Shown piece after piece: positions 1 through 8,824 of a DNA stretch of 64,000 nt (its first letter is position 1; every line of letters begins with the position of its first letter). The notes under the pieces were generated by a model that was given only the letters and a program-made list of their open reading frames with translations, was not told the DNA's origin and searched no databases. The stretch comes from DATAXP01 sp963708675. Its GTDB lineage: Bacteria > Planctomycetota > Planctomycetia > Pirellulales > PNKZ01. The position numbers and the translations under genes were made by a program. The stretch covers positions 2,604,001 through 2,668,000 of the forward strand of contig CAVPTO010000003.1 in NCBI GenBank assembly GCA_963708675.1, read 5' to 3'.

Positions 1-1
1 A

Positions 2-1072
2 TTGTTTCTCTTGATATGCGTTGGAGGAAGTACGGCGGCAATATCAGGCTTCAACTCGATGGCGCTATTCACGGCCCGCCGGCACCTGAAGCTTGGACCA
101 GTAACGCTTTTGGAAATCGGCGCTCAGGCGTGTGGCATCGCCGTCAATTGCGCTTGGGCGTGGTGGAGCCCGAGCGTGTGGGCGCTGATGGCCGGTGCCG
201 TCGTAACTGCCGCGGTCCGCATGGTGTTCAGTCATTACGTCGCGCCTCAGCATCACCACCGATTCGCGTGGGAGCCGCAAGCGTGGCATGAGCTGGCGGG
301 TTTTGGACGCTGGATCTGCGTGAGCACCGTGATTTCGTTCCTGGCGATGCAGACCGACCGCATTCTGCTGTCGAAGCTCGTCCCGCTCGAGACTTTGGGA
401 GTTTACACCGTTGCCGTGACCGTGGCTCTGCTGCCGAATGTATTGCTGAGCACCTTGATGTTTTCAGTTCTCTATCCGTTGCTTTGCCGAGCGCAACGTG
501 ACGCGGATCAATCGCTCGAACGACGCTTGCTGGCCCTGCGTGGATCGATGCTGGCGTTTGGCATGTTGATGGTCTTGTGCGTCGGAGCGGGAGCGGACAT
601 CTTCTATCATAGTTTATATGACAGCCGTTATTACGACGCGATTTGGTTGACACAATGGTTATGCGTGGTGGTATGGATGCTCGTCCTTAACACGACGCTC
701 GAAAGTACACTGCTGGCCTTGGGCGATTCGCGTAGCGCGAGCGCGTGCTGCTTCGCTAAGTTTGCGGCATCGACCGTATGCTCGGTGATTGGTTTTAAGG
801 TCGCGTCCTTGGGAGGATTCGTCATCGGAATGGCAGCGGGAGCGGCCTTAGGGCAGGTCGCCTATCAGATTGCGCTCCAAGGCCATCGCATTCATGTGCG
901 GATGCAAGACCTGCGCTTTACGGCGACGTTTGCCGGAGTGGCAGCGCTTGCAATGGCCGCGCATCGCTTGTCGCCATTAGCGCCGCTGGTGTTGCTCGTG
1001 GTGGTAGCGATCGCTGTCGCTGCGTTCGGTCGCAGACAGCTTATCAGTGATATGTCTCCATCTCCGTCTTGA
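2..1072 (+). CDS. Polysaccharide flippase, Wzx-like (5' partial)
   Basis: The gene enters from the left edge of the window; 356 codons remain and the true start is outside. The product is almost entirely hydrophobic helices broken by short basic loops, the pattern of MATE/MVF-type lipid-linked oligosaccharide flippases that move undecaprenyl-linked sugar units across the inner membrane. A typical family segment (LLSKLVPLETLGVYTVAV, near residue 123) sits between membrane helices. It converges with the minus-strand operon of glycosyltransferases and rhamnose genes that follows, fitting a role in exporting the unit built there. The membrane nature is seen directly; the flippase assignment is by family resemblance and context. 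Confidence 0.75.
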   Translation: MFLLICVGGSTAAISGFNSMALFTARRHLKLGPVTLLEIGAQACGIAVNCAWAWWSPSVWALMAGAVVTAAVRMVFSHYVAPQHHHRFAWEPQAWHELAGFGRWICVSTVISFLAMQTDRILLSKLVPLETLGVYTVAVTVALLPNVLLSTLMFSVLYPLLCRAQRDADQSLERRLLALRGSMLAFGMLMVLCVGAGADIFYHSLYDSRYYDAIWLTQWLCVVVWMLVLNTTLESTLLALGDSRSASACCFAKFAASTVCSVIGFKVASLGGFVIGMAAGAALGQVAYQIALQGHRIHVRMQDLRFTATFAGVAALAMAAHRLSPLAPLVLLVVVAIAVAAFGRRQLISDMSPSPS

Positions 1073-1237
1073 GCCGAGACACATGACACCGTGAGCGTTG
1101 GCTTGGGGCTATTCGCACCACATCGCGGATGCATTCGGTATGGCGGTGCAATGCTCTCGCGCTGACGAAGTGGTGTTGTGATGAGGCCCGTTGAATATGC
1201 CTCAACACATGCATGTTACAGGCGCCCGAACGGCGCT

Positions 1238-2125
1238 TTAAGTCGCGAGCAAGCCGCGTAGATACTGACCGTACTCGCTCTTCATTTGCTCGGCGAGGAC
1301 TTCCAGTTGAGCGGAAGAGATGAAGCCTTTGTTGTAAGCGACTTCTTCGATGCAGGCGATCTTCAACCCTTGGCGAGATTCGATCGTTTGAATGAACGTC
1401 GCGGCTTGCAGGAACGACTCGGGCGTTCCGGTATCGAGCCAGGCCGCTCCTCGCCCAAGGTGCTGAACGCGCAATTGCTGCCGCGACAGGTAGACGCGAT
1501 TGACGTCGGTAATCTCGAGCTCTCCTCGCTTGGAGGGCTTCAAATTCGCTGCAATGTCGACGACCTGATTGTCGTAGAAATACAATCCAGTCACCGCCAG
1601 GTGAGACTTGGGTTGTTGGGGTTTTTCTTCGATCGAGATTGCCAGTCCATGTTCGTCCATCTCGACGACGCCGTAACGCTCGGGGTCGCGGACGGTGTAA
1701 CTAAAGACAGTTGCCCCGGTGCGGAGCGCCGCAGCATCCAGAAGCGTTTCCTGGAGGCGATAGCTATAAAAGATGTTATCGCCCAGGATCAATGCGACAT
1801 TGTCGCTACCGACGAAGCGCCGCCCGATAATAAATGCCTGAGCGAGTCCCTCGGGCTTCGGCTGCGCGGCGTATTGAATCGAAATGCCAATGCGGCTCCC
1901 GTCGCCCAACAATCGCTGAAACGCCGCTTGGTCGTCGGGAGTGGTAATGACCAGGACTTCGCGTATTCCGGCCAGCATCAGCACTGACAACGGATAGTAG
2001 ATCATCGGCTTGTCATAAACCGGCAACAACTGTTTGCTGATGGCTTGGGTTATTGGATGGAGGCGCGTACCGGAGCCCCCAGCCAAGATGATGCCCTTGC
2101 GAAAGCCACTTTGTGCGGAGGTCAT
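1238..2125 (-). CDS. rfbA: Glucose-1-phosphate thymidylyltransferase (RmlA)
   Basis: Makes dTDP-glucose from dTTP and glucose-1-phosphate, the first step of dTDP-L-rhamnose synthesis. The 295-residue product has the nucleotidyltransferase signature GGSGTRLHPIT at about residues 16-26, then SKQLLPVYDKPMIYYPLS, and an EEKP motif in the middle, all as in RmlA. Length is normal for the family. It is the last gene of the minus-strand operon, 4 bases after rfbB. The ATG at 2125 fits family N-termini. RmlD, which completes the pathway, is about 31 kb away at 33126. Confidence 0.96.
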   Translation of the reverse strand: MTSAQSGFRKGIILAGGSGTRLHPITQAISKQLLPVYDKPMIYYPLSVLMLAGIREVLVITTPDDQAAFQRLLGDGSRIGISIQYAAQPKPEGLAQAFIIGRRFVGSDNVALILGDNIFYSYRLQETLLDAAALRTGATVFSYTVRDPERYGVVEMDEHGLAISIEEKPQQPKSHLAVTGLYFYDNQVVDIAANLKPSKRGELEITDVNRVYLSRQQLRVQHLGRGAAWLDTGTPESFLQAATFIQTIESRQGLKIACIEEVAYNKGFISSAQLEVLAEQMKSEYGQYLRGLLAT

Positions 2126-2129
2126 GTTG

Positions 2130-3203
2130 TCACGCGCTGTTGGTGGCTAGTCCGAGTCGTTGGCGACGATAAACGCCCGTAGTCACACGTTCTACCCAGC
2201 GTCGTTGCTCAAGATACCACGCGACGGTGCGCTCGAGCCCCGAAGCAAAGTCTTGTTGCGGCTCCCAACCTAGCGTGCGACGCAAATGCGAGGCATCGAT
2301 GGCATAGCGTCGATCGTGCCCCGGGCGATCGGCGACAAAATGAATGAGGCTGCGGCACGGGGCGTGCGCCAATCCGGGACGCAATCGATCGACCGTGTCG
2401 CAGATCGTTTCGACAACGGACAGATTCGTTTGTTCATTGTTGCCGCCGATGGTGTAAACCTCGCCCGGGTTTCCGCCATTGAGCACCGTACGCAGCGCGC
2501 GACAATGGTCCTCGACGTAGAGCCAATCGCGGACGTTCAATCCATCGCCGTAGACCGGCAGCGGCCGTCCTTCGAGTGCATTGAGAATGATTAACGGGAT
2601 CAGCTTCTCAGGAAACTGATAGGGACCGTAGTTGTTCGAGCAATGCGTGATGAGAGTCGGCAGTCCGTAGGTGTGATGGTACGCCCGCACAAAATGGTCG
2701 CTCGCCGCTTTTGAAGCCGAGTACGGCGAGTTGGGGGCGTAGGGGCTCGTCTCCGAGAAAAAGCCGGTCGCCCCTAACGAGCCATAGACCTCGTCGGTCG
2801 AAACGTGCAAAAAGCGAAACTCCGCGCGTTGTTTGGCCGGCAGAGTCGACCAATAGCGCTCGGCGCATTCCAGAAGTTGAAACGTTCCGAAAACATTCGT
2901 CTCGACAAACGCGGCGGGGCCGTCGATCGAGCGATCCACGTGCGACTCGGCAGCGAGGTGAACGATCGCGCGCGGTTGATGTTGTTCGAGCAGACTGTCG
3001 ACCAGGCCGGCATCGGTGATATCGCCTTCGACAAATTCATGGCGAGGATCGGCCAGCACATCCTCGAGTGAATCCAGGTTTCCGGCGTAAGTGAGATTGT
3101 CGAGCGTGACAACACGATCAGATTCCTCGGCCAAGAATTGGCGAACAAGGTTGCTTCCGATAAAACCGGCGCCGCCAGTGACAAGAATATTCGATGGGCT
3201 CAT
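2130..3203 (-). CDS. rfbB: dTDP-glucose 4,6-dehydratase (RmlB)
   Basis: Second step of dTDP-rhamnose synthesis: NAD-dependent dehydration of dTDP-glucose to the 4-keto-6-deoxy sugar. The 357-residue protein has the Rossmann motif TGGAGFIGSN near residues 9-18, the active-site STDEVYG at about 135-141 and the SDR catalytic pair Tyr161/Lys165 in YSASK. The start ATG overlaps the stop of rfbC by 4 bases (ATGA), which supports both the start and co-translation. All catalytic motifs are intact. Confidence 0.96.
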   Translation of the reverse strand: MSPSNILVTGGAGFIGSNLVRQFLAEESDRVVTLDNLTYAGNLDSLEDVLADPRHEFVEGDITDAGLVDSLLEQHQPRAIVHLAAESHVDRSIDGPAAFVETNVFGTFQLLECAERYWSTLPAKQRAEFRFLHVSTDEVYGSLGATGFFSETSPYAPNSPYSASKAASDHFVRAYHHTYGLPTLITHCSNNYGPYQFPEKLIPLIILNALEGRPLPVYGDGLNVRDWLYVEDHCRALRTVLNGGNPGEVYTIGGNNEQTNLSVVETICDTVDRLRPGLAHAPCRSLIHFVADRPGHDRRYAIDASHLRRTLGWEPQQDFASGLERTVAWYLEQRRWVERVTTGVYRRQRLGLATNSA

Positions 3204-3787
3204 GTTTCGATCGAAGTCATCAAGGTGCTTAGGGGGGTAACAGACGGCAGGAGGGATGTATCAGCCTGAGAGAGTCGGGGATTCAAGCGGTCTTTCTCAC
3301 TGAGCAAGACCTCGTCTAGCGGCCAAGCGATGGCCAGTTCCGGGTCGTCCCAGGCGATGCCGTATTGGCCGCCCGGGTCGTAATAGTCGGTGCACTTATA
3401 GACCACGTCGGCTTCGTCGGAGAGTACGAGCAGACCGTGCGCAAATCCAGGCGGAATATAAAGCTGATGATGCGACACGTCGTCCAGGATGCAAGACGTC
3501 CACGTTCCAAACGTCGGCGAGCCGACGCGAATATCGACAGCGACGTCGAAGATTGCGCCGCGGCTGACACGAATCAGTTTTCCTTGCGGATGTTCCAGTT
3601 GATAGTGGAGGCCGCGCAGCACACCACGCCGCGATCGCGATTGATTGTCTTGAACAAACGTAACGTCAATGCCGGCTTGCGCCAGCCATTTCTCACGAAA
3701 GAGCTCGACGAAGAACCCGCGATTGTCGGGATACACTTTGGGTTCGAACCGCAGGACACCAGGCAGATCCGTTTCGACAATGCGCAT
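3200..3787 (-). CDS. rfbC: dTDP-4-dehydrorhamnose 3,5-epimerase (RmlC)
   Basis: Third rhamnose step: double epimerisation at C3 and C5. The start is placed at ATG 3787 (protein begins MRIVETDLPGV), giving 195 residues, the normal RmlC length; a longer in-frame extension upstream has no family counterpart and overlaps the preceding gene. Cupin features are visible: FFVELFREKW, the catalytic-histidine segment GVLRGLHYQ, and the C-terminal YIPPGFAHGLLVLSD. No strong Shine-Dalgarno is seen. It lies 10 bases after the GT4 gene and overlaps rfbB by 4 bases. Confidence 0.95.
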   Translation of the reverse strand: MRIVETDLPGVLRFEPKVYPDNRGFFVELFREKWLAQAGIDVTFVQDNQSRSRRGVLRGLHYQLEHPQGKLIRVSRGAIFDVAVDIRVGSPTFGTWTSCILDDVSHHQLYIPPGFAHGLLVLSDEADVVYKCTDYYDPGGQYGIAWDDPELAIAWPLDEVLLSEKDRLNPRLSQADTSLLPSVTPLSTLMTSIET

Positions 3788-3797
3788 CGTTGATATC

Positions 3798-5054
3798 TCA
3801 GCAGAGGACGGGAGTTTCAACGCAGAAAAGCTCGTCGTCGTGAAGGAGTTTAGGTGAGGACTCGGTTGATTTGAAAAGTCGCAACAGTTTCGATGCTTCG
3901 AGCTGCGCGTTGTGGGCTTGAGCGACGATGGCTGCCCCGCGTCGACCCATGGCCTCCAGCTCTTCTCGCGGCGCCGCAAGTGCAGCCCGCAGAGAATCGC
4001 TCAGTTCGCTGACCGAGCCCGCCGGGACCAGCCATCCGCATTCGCCGCGTGCGAGCAACTCAGGAATTCCAGCAACATAGGTACTAACAACCGGCCTCTG
4101 CGCCGCCAACGCCTCCATGAGCACGACGGGCAATCCCTCGGCAAAGCTCGCGAGCACGATCGCGCGCGATTGCTCCATCATCGCGCGCACTTCTTCGTTC
4201 GATTTCCAACCCACAAGTTGCACGTGTTCACGCAAGTTCAATTGATCAACAAGGGACTCGATCGACGCTCGCATCGGACCATCACCGACCAACACCAGCT
4301 TGAACGGCCAACCTTCGGTACGCAACTGCGCAGCTGCCTTCACAAGCAACAACTGCCCTTTTTGTTCGCACAGTCGACCGACGCAAAGCAACTGATCGGA
4401 TTCGATCGCTGGCGACGCCGTGTCCAGGAACAGCGAATCAACTCCGCACCGAACGACATGAATTTTATTCCAGTGTGATGCGTCGCACCAGCGATAGAGC
4501 TGACTGCGCGTGAAGTAGCTGATGGCCACGACGAACTCAGCCTCGGCAATCTTTTCACCCAGGCTCCACGATTCCGGTTTGTCGAATTCCTCGGGGCCAT
4601 GCACGGTGAAGCTGTAGGTTGGCCCTCCAAGTCGGCGGCAGAGCATCGCAACCGCTGCGGGATTGGTACCAAAATGCGCATGAAGGTGGTCGTATTGCTG
4701 ACTTCGCGAGAGCTTGACCAGGTAACACGCCTCGGCCAAATAAGCCAAATGCCGTAACCGCCCGCGGTCGGAACGCTTGCCAAGCCGCAAGGCTGCTCGC
4801 ATCGCCTGGAAGAAGTTTTTGGGATGCCGTAGCAAGTGCGCAACGGCACAACGCATGAGACTGAAAAGACCGACATCGAGCAGTACACGGGTACGATCGG
4901 CTTCGATGCGATCCGCGGCGTCGACCAGTTGCGACGGCTTGCGAATGGAGATCGTCTCGACGACCATTCCTTGCGATCGGAGCGCGAACACTTCGCGTCG
5001 GATGAAAGTATGACTCGTCTTGGGATATTCGTTTGTCAGATACGCTATCTTCAC
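3798..5054 (-). CDS. Glycosyltransferase family 4 (GT-B)
   Basis: Predicted retaining sugar transferase acting on a lipid-linked EPS intermediate at the cytoplasmic face. The start is chosen as GTG 5054 (protein begins VKIAYLTNEYPKTSHTF, a standard GT4 N-terminus), because GTGA overlaps the stop of the upstream fusion gene by 4 bases; the frame stays open further upstream but without family-like sequence. The 418-residue protein has LLCVGRLCEQKGQLLLVKA in the middle and the C-domain EX7E motif in FAEGLPVVLMEALAAQ. Donor and acceptor cannot be read from the sequence. Confidence 0.9.
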   Translation of the reverse strand: MKIAYLTNEYPKTSHTFIRREVFALRSQGMVVETISIRKPSQLVDAADRIEADRTRVLLDVGLFSLMRCAVAHLLRHPKNFFQAMRAALRLGKRSDRGRLRHLAYLAEACYLVKLSRSQQYDHLHAHFGTNPAAVAMLCRRLGGPTYSFTVHGPEEFDKPESWSLGEKIAEAEFVVAISYFTRSQLYRWCDASHWNKIHVVRCGVDSLFLDTASPAIESDQLLCVGRLCEQKGQLLLVKAAAQLRTEGWPFKLVLVGDGPMRASIESLVDQLNLREHVQLVGWKSNEEVRAMMEQSRAIVLASFAEGLPVVLMEALAAQRPVVSTYVAGIPELLARGECGWLVPAGSVSELSDSLRAALAAPREELEAMGRRGAAIVAQAHNAQLEASKLLRLFKSTESSPKLLHDDELFCVETPVLC

Positions 5055-7231
5055 GCCGACAACTCCTTGGCAGGCGCAACAATTCCGTCGTTCACAATTC
5101 GCATGGGATCCGTCGTCGGACGCCAGTGCAAAACTTCTTGGGCCTTGGCACAATCAAAATGGGCGCGCTGAGTACGCGATTGCCAATCGTGATAACTCGG
5201 AAGCCGCCGGTCGGGATGGCGCACGACGCACTTGATGCACCACTTGGCCATGTCCGTTAGATAGAACTTCCAAATAGGTGTCGCTCGCACGTCGAGTTTC
5301 GCTTGCACGGATTGCTGCAAGTGCGCGACATACTGACGCGCCGTCAGGCTCGATGGGCCGACGAGATTGAATGATTCGCCTTCGATGCTCGGTGTTTCGA
5401 TCGCCGCGATCAGAGCTTTGACGACGTCGGACACCAGGACAACCGGAAGCGGATTGTTGCCCGAGCCCCAAAGTTGGCAAGAGCTGTTGGCGCTCCACAT
5501 GCCCACGCCCCAATGAAAGGGACTTCCTCCGGCGCCGAGAACGATGCCCGGACGTAGAATGACGACGGGCAGCGACTGCTGCTGATGCATTTCCAATAAG
5601 ATCGCTTCGGCTTCGAACTTGGCGCGAGCGTAATAATTGCGGCGTCGAATCTTTGAGTCGAGCGGTGTCTCTTCGTTGATTATGCCGGCGCTCGGACCCG
5701 CGTAGTACGAGTCAATCGTACCGGTGTACAACAATCGCTTGACGCCCGCGGCGAGACACGCTTCGGCAACGCGCTTGGTCCCCAGGACGTCTTCGTTATG
5801 GTAATCCGCCCAGCGCTTGGCGTACGCACGGGCAAGATGCACGACGTAATCGGCATCAGCCATGATTCGCTCAAGGCATTGGGCATCGGCGATGTCGCCC
5901 GTCACGAGTTCGACGTTTGGGTGATCGAACACGCCGCCGGGACTGCTGCGACGACGCGTCAGCACGCGCACCCGGTGGTTCGCTTCGATCAATTTCGCAA
6001 CGAGTTCCTTGCCAATGAACCCGGTTCCGCCCAAGACGAGTGTTGTTGCGACTGTTTTTTTGTGGCCGTTCGAAGAGATCGCCTGAACGCCGTCGAAGAC
6101 CGCTTTCGCAGAATTCCGCGACGCCACCGAAACCTGCTCGGCGCCTGAGGCATCTTGCACCTCGTCGGCAAGTTGTCGGCAGAAGCGAACAACGTCGGCC
6201 GAGAACTCGGGACTCATTCGCGGGTCCGGCTTCCCGTCGATCACACCATAGAAGGTGCGCAACGACCGTTCGATGCTTGTGCCGAACGAGTTCCCGCGTC
6301 GCGAGAGATGAAACTTGGAGAGGACGTAGTTCAGCAAATTGCCGACCGCCTGGCGACGCAAGGTGCGCCCGGCACGCGCCACGCGAAAGAACCGATCGAA
6401 ATCCAATCCAAAGCGGGTGCTCCGGTCGAGCACGTATGTCTGACGGAGGAAGTCGACCGTCGCCGTGCCGTGCGAGCCACGCACGTGGAGGTAATGCTCG
6501 GGAAAGCCAGGATTGAACGACAACAGAATGTCGGCCGCCGCTTTGTCGTGAGACAATCCGATACGCCAGCGTCGATAGAACCGCACGCCGTGAGGTAAAT
6601 CGACGGGGTTTTCCGACTCAACGCTCCACTTGTCTGGATAACCAATCAGATCGATTGCGTGGGCCACCGGATGCGGGCCAATCTCCAAGGCGATATTGCC
6701 TGCCGTGCGGAACATCCATGCATCGCTCGCGTTGCTCGTCAGCCCGTCGAGCGGCTTGTTCCAAACGATGGAGACATGATCGATGGGGCCGATCTCGCCG
6801 GCCGCGATCGCTTCGCGCAGCTGCTCATAGCCTGAATCGAAGAGAAAGTTGTGACTGACTCCCACGTGTACGCCGCGCTGCTTTGCACGTTCGACCAGGT
6901 CGAGACATTCGCCATGCTCAAGGCACATCGGCTTTTCGAGGAGCACATGAACGCTGCGATCGAGCGCCGCGGCCGCCGTGGCATAGTGAAACGATGGCGG
7001 CGTCAAAACGTGCACGACGTCCAGCCGGCTGGCGTCGAGCATTGTCTCGACATTGTCGTACGATTCGGCAATGCCGTTTTGCGCGGCGAAGGATTGGGCT
7101 CTGCGTAGATCGACGTCCGCGATGGCGGCGACCTCAACTTGCCCGAGGCGCCGCAGCGCTCGGAGATGCCACGGGGCGATGTACCCCGCTCCGACGAGAC
7201 CGACACGCAATGCTTTTCCAGAACGACTCAT
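5051..7231 (-). CDS. Fusion: Gfo/Idh/MocA oxidoreductase + NAD-dependent epimerase/dehydratase
   Basis: One 726-residue chain carries two sugar-nucleotide-type enzymes. Residues about 8-365 are a Gfo/Idh/MocA oxidoreductase: Rossmann motif VGAGYIAPWH, the LLEKPM motif with the family EKP lysine, and EIGPHPVAHAIDLIG. A short linker leads at about residue 396 to an extended SDR/epimerase domain with LGGTGFIGKEL and a Tyr-x3-Lys catalytic pair in NYYARAKFEAE. The frame is open throughout with no sign of a frameshift joining separate genes. ATG 7231 overlaps the upstream stop by 4 bases. It is placed between glycosyltransferases, so a role in making an unusual EPS sugar is likely. The substrate is unknown. 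Confidence 0.88.
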   Translation of the reverse strand: MSRSGKALRVGLVGAGYIAPWHLRALRRLGQVEVAAIADVDLRRAQSFAAQNGIAESYDNVETMLDASRLDVVHVLTPPSFHYATAAAALDRSVHVLLEKPMCLEHGECLDLVERAKQRGVHVGVSHNFLFDSGYEQLREAIAAGEIGPIDHVSIVWNKPLDGLTSNASDAWMFRTAGNIALEIGPHPVAHAIDLIGYPDKWSVESENPVDLPHGVRFYRRWRIGLSHDKAAADILLSFNPGFPEHYLHVRGSHGTATVDFLRQTYVLDRSTRFGLDFDRFFRVARAGRTLRRQAVGNLLNYVLSKFHLSRRGNSFGTSIERSLRTFYGVIDGKPDPRMSPEFSADVVRFCRQLADEVQDASGAEQVSVASRNSAKAVFDGVQAISSNGHKKTVATTLVLGGTGFIGKELVAKLIEANHRVRVLTRRRSSPGGVFDHPNVELVTGDIADAQCLERIMADADYVVHLARAYAKRWADYHNEDVLGTKRVAEACLAAGVKRLLYTGTIDSYYAGPSAGIINEETPLDSKIRRRNYYARAKFEAEAILLEMHQQQSLPVVILRPGIVLGAGGSPFHWGVGMWSANSSCQLWGSGNNPLPVVLVSDVVKALIAAIETPSIEGESFNLVGPSSLTARQYVAHLQQSVQAKLDVRATPIWKFYLTDMAKWCIKCVVRHPDRRLPSYHDWQSRTQRAHFDCAKAQEVLHWRPTTDPMRIVNDGIVAPAKELSA

Positions 7232-8262
7232 GCGCAACCTCGCGATAACTCAGCGGTTGGCACTGTCGCGCCCCCGGGAGACTTGTATTCGATAATGGAC
7301 GTCCCCTGCCCGCGCAGGCGATTTCGGTAATAGATCAATAGTCCTTGCAACTGTGCGAACTTTCCAAGGGTGGTGAACACCGCGTAAGCGGCGGCGGCGC
7401 GACGTGGATCGCCGCGACGTCGACGGTAGCGAAAAATCTTGGCGGCCAATACGAAGTAGCCACCGAGCAGAAGGTTCGGCCACGTCAGCGACTGCGTGAG
7501 AAGAGCGGCCCACGTCAGCGGAACCGCGGCGCCCCAAACTAAAGTGCTCCGGCGTTGCTGAATGCCATCACGCAATGGCGAACCGCCGTGGAGCGCCGCG
7601 CGTTGAGCCAGCGCATGGCCGGAACGCACGGTCCGCTTCCACCATTGGCCGAAACGAAGAATGGCCGCGTCGTGCAGTGCCATCTCGGCGTCGATGCGAA
7701 TGATCAACCAGTCGCGCAGGCGGAGGCGCATGCACATTTCCGAGTCTTCGCCGGCAATGACGCGCGGGTTATATCCGCCCACCTCGCGAAAAGCGGCGAC
7801 TCGCACCAAGGCATCGCCTCCACACTCGTCGGCCACGCCCGCGGCAGTATTCCACTCGAGATCGCAGAGCAAATTGTAAATCGATCGATCGGGATACCGT
7901 TCACGCCGACGTCCGCAAATCGCCGCTGCTTTCGGATTTTTCTCGGCAGCGTCGAGTGCCGACTCGAGCCACCCTTCGGCAACGCGACAGTCTCCATCGA
8001 CGAATTGCACGTAGTCGAGATCCGGGTTCAGTTCCATGAGCCGCTCGAATCCCTCATTGCGAGCGCGTGCGGCAGTGAACGGCAGCAAGATATCGAGAGC
8101 GACGACCTCGGCGCCCATCCGCCGCGCGAGATCGACGCTTCCATCGGTCGATCCTGAATCGACGTAGACCACGCGCGGCCGACTGCTGGAGAGCGACTCG
8201 AGGCACTCTCGCAGGCGATCGCCTTCGTTGCGGCCAATGACGACGACACCGATCTGTTGCAC
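7228..8262 (-). CDS. Glycosyltransferase family 2, membrane-associated
   Basis: Inverting-type GT-A transferase. The start is taken as GTG 8262 (VQQIGVVVIGRNEG), 1 base after the stop of the acetyltransferase gene; further upstream residues would overlap that gene and look unrelated to the family. The 344-residue product has the N-terminal nucleotide-binding strand, DSGSTDGS, and the metal-binding FVDGDC. The C-terminal third is hydrophobic (about two helices around LTWAALLTQSLTWPNLLLGG), suggesting membrane attachment. It is part of the overlapping minus-strand EPS operon. Confidence 0.9.
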   Translation of the reverse strand: MQQIGVVVIGRNEGDRLRECLESLSSSRPRVVYVDSGSTDGSVDLARRMGAEVVALDILLPFTAARARNEGFERLMELNPDLDYVQFVDGDCRVAEGWLESALDAAEKNPKAAAICGRRRERYPDRSIYNLLCDLEWNTAAGVADECGGDALVRVAAFREVGGYNPRVIAGEDSEMCMRLRLRDWLIIRIDAEMALHDAAILRFGQWWKRTVRSGHALAQRAALHGGSPLRDGIQQRRSTLVWGAAVPLTWAALLTQSLTWPNLLLGGYFVLAAKIFRYRRRRGDPRRAAAAYAVFTTLGKFAQLQGLLIYYRNRLRGQGTSIIEYKSPGGATVPTAELSRGCA

Positions 8263-8263
8263 C

Positions 8264-8824
8264 CTAAATCTCCAAAGCTTCCTGCGATTCTTTCCACGAT
8301 CCAAGAACACGCGCGGGAATTCCTACAACCGTCGCTCCGGCCGGGACATCGGAAAGGACGACGGCGTTCGCGCCAATGTTGGCGTTATCTCCAATGCGAA
8401 CACGGCCCAATATCTTTGCACCCGCGCCGACGTTGACGCCACGCCCGAGAATCGGGGCGTCGAACGGAGCATCGAGATGTCGATTACCCAAAGTGCAACC
8501 TTGTCGAATGATGCAATCGTCGCCGATGACGCAGTCGCCATGAAAGACAATGCAACCCTGATGCTCGACGATGACGCGCCGACCAAGCTGCACCGAGTAC
8601 GGCAGTTCGATTCCGTAGTGGTTTCGCACATGCCGAAAGAGCGCGCGATAGACGACGCTAAACAGAGCGCGAAACGGTTTCGGCTTCAGCTTCATCCGCC
8701 ATACGCCGAAGCGGTGTATCGCCACGGCGCGGAAACCGGGTCGCGTCCAATCGCGACTGTGCGCGATCCAATCTTCTCGCAGTTGCCGCCATAGGCCAGG
8801 CGACTGGCTCGGAGGTGTCATCAT
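8264..8824 (-). CDS. Serine O-acetyltransferase-like hexapeptide-repeat protein
   Basis: Left-handed beta-helix acyltransferase of 186 residues. Its N-terminal part (LREDWIAHSRDWTRPGF) is the usual start of CysE-like proteins of EPS loci, followed by the hexapeptide array (GDDCIIRQGCTLGN, GVNVGAGAKILG, GDNANIGANAVV) and a VGIPARVLG end. ATG 8824 has GAGGA 5-6 bases upstream and is preferred over the adjacent ATG 8821. The 5' part overlaps the 3' end of the upstream GT2 gene by 167 bases in another frame. In this context it more likely acetylates a sugar than serine, which is inference. Confidence 0.88.
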   Translation of the reverse strand: MMTPPSQSPGLWRQLREDWIAHSRDWTRPGFRAVAIHRFGVWRMKLKPKPFRALFSVVYRALFRHVRNHYGIELPYSVQLGRRVIVEHQGCIVFHGDCVIGDDCIIRQGCTLGNRHLDAPFDAPILGRGVNVGAGAKILGRVRIGDNANIGANAVVLSDVPAGATVVGIPARVLGSWKESQEALEI

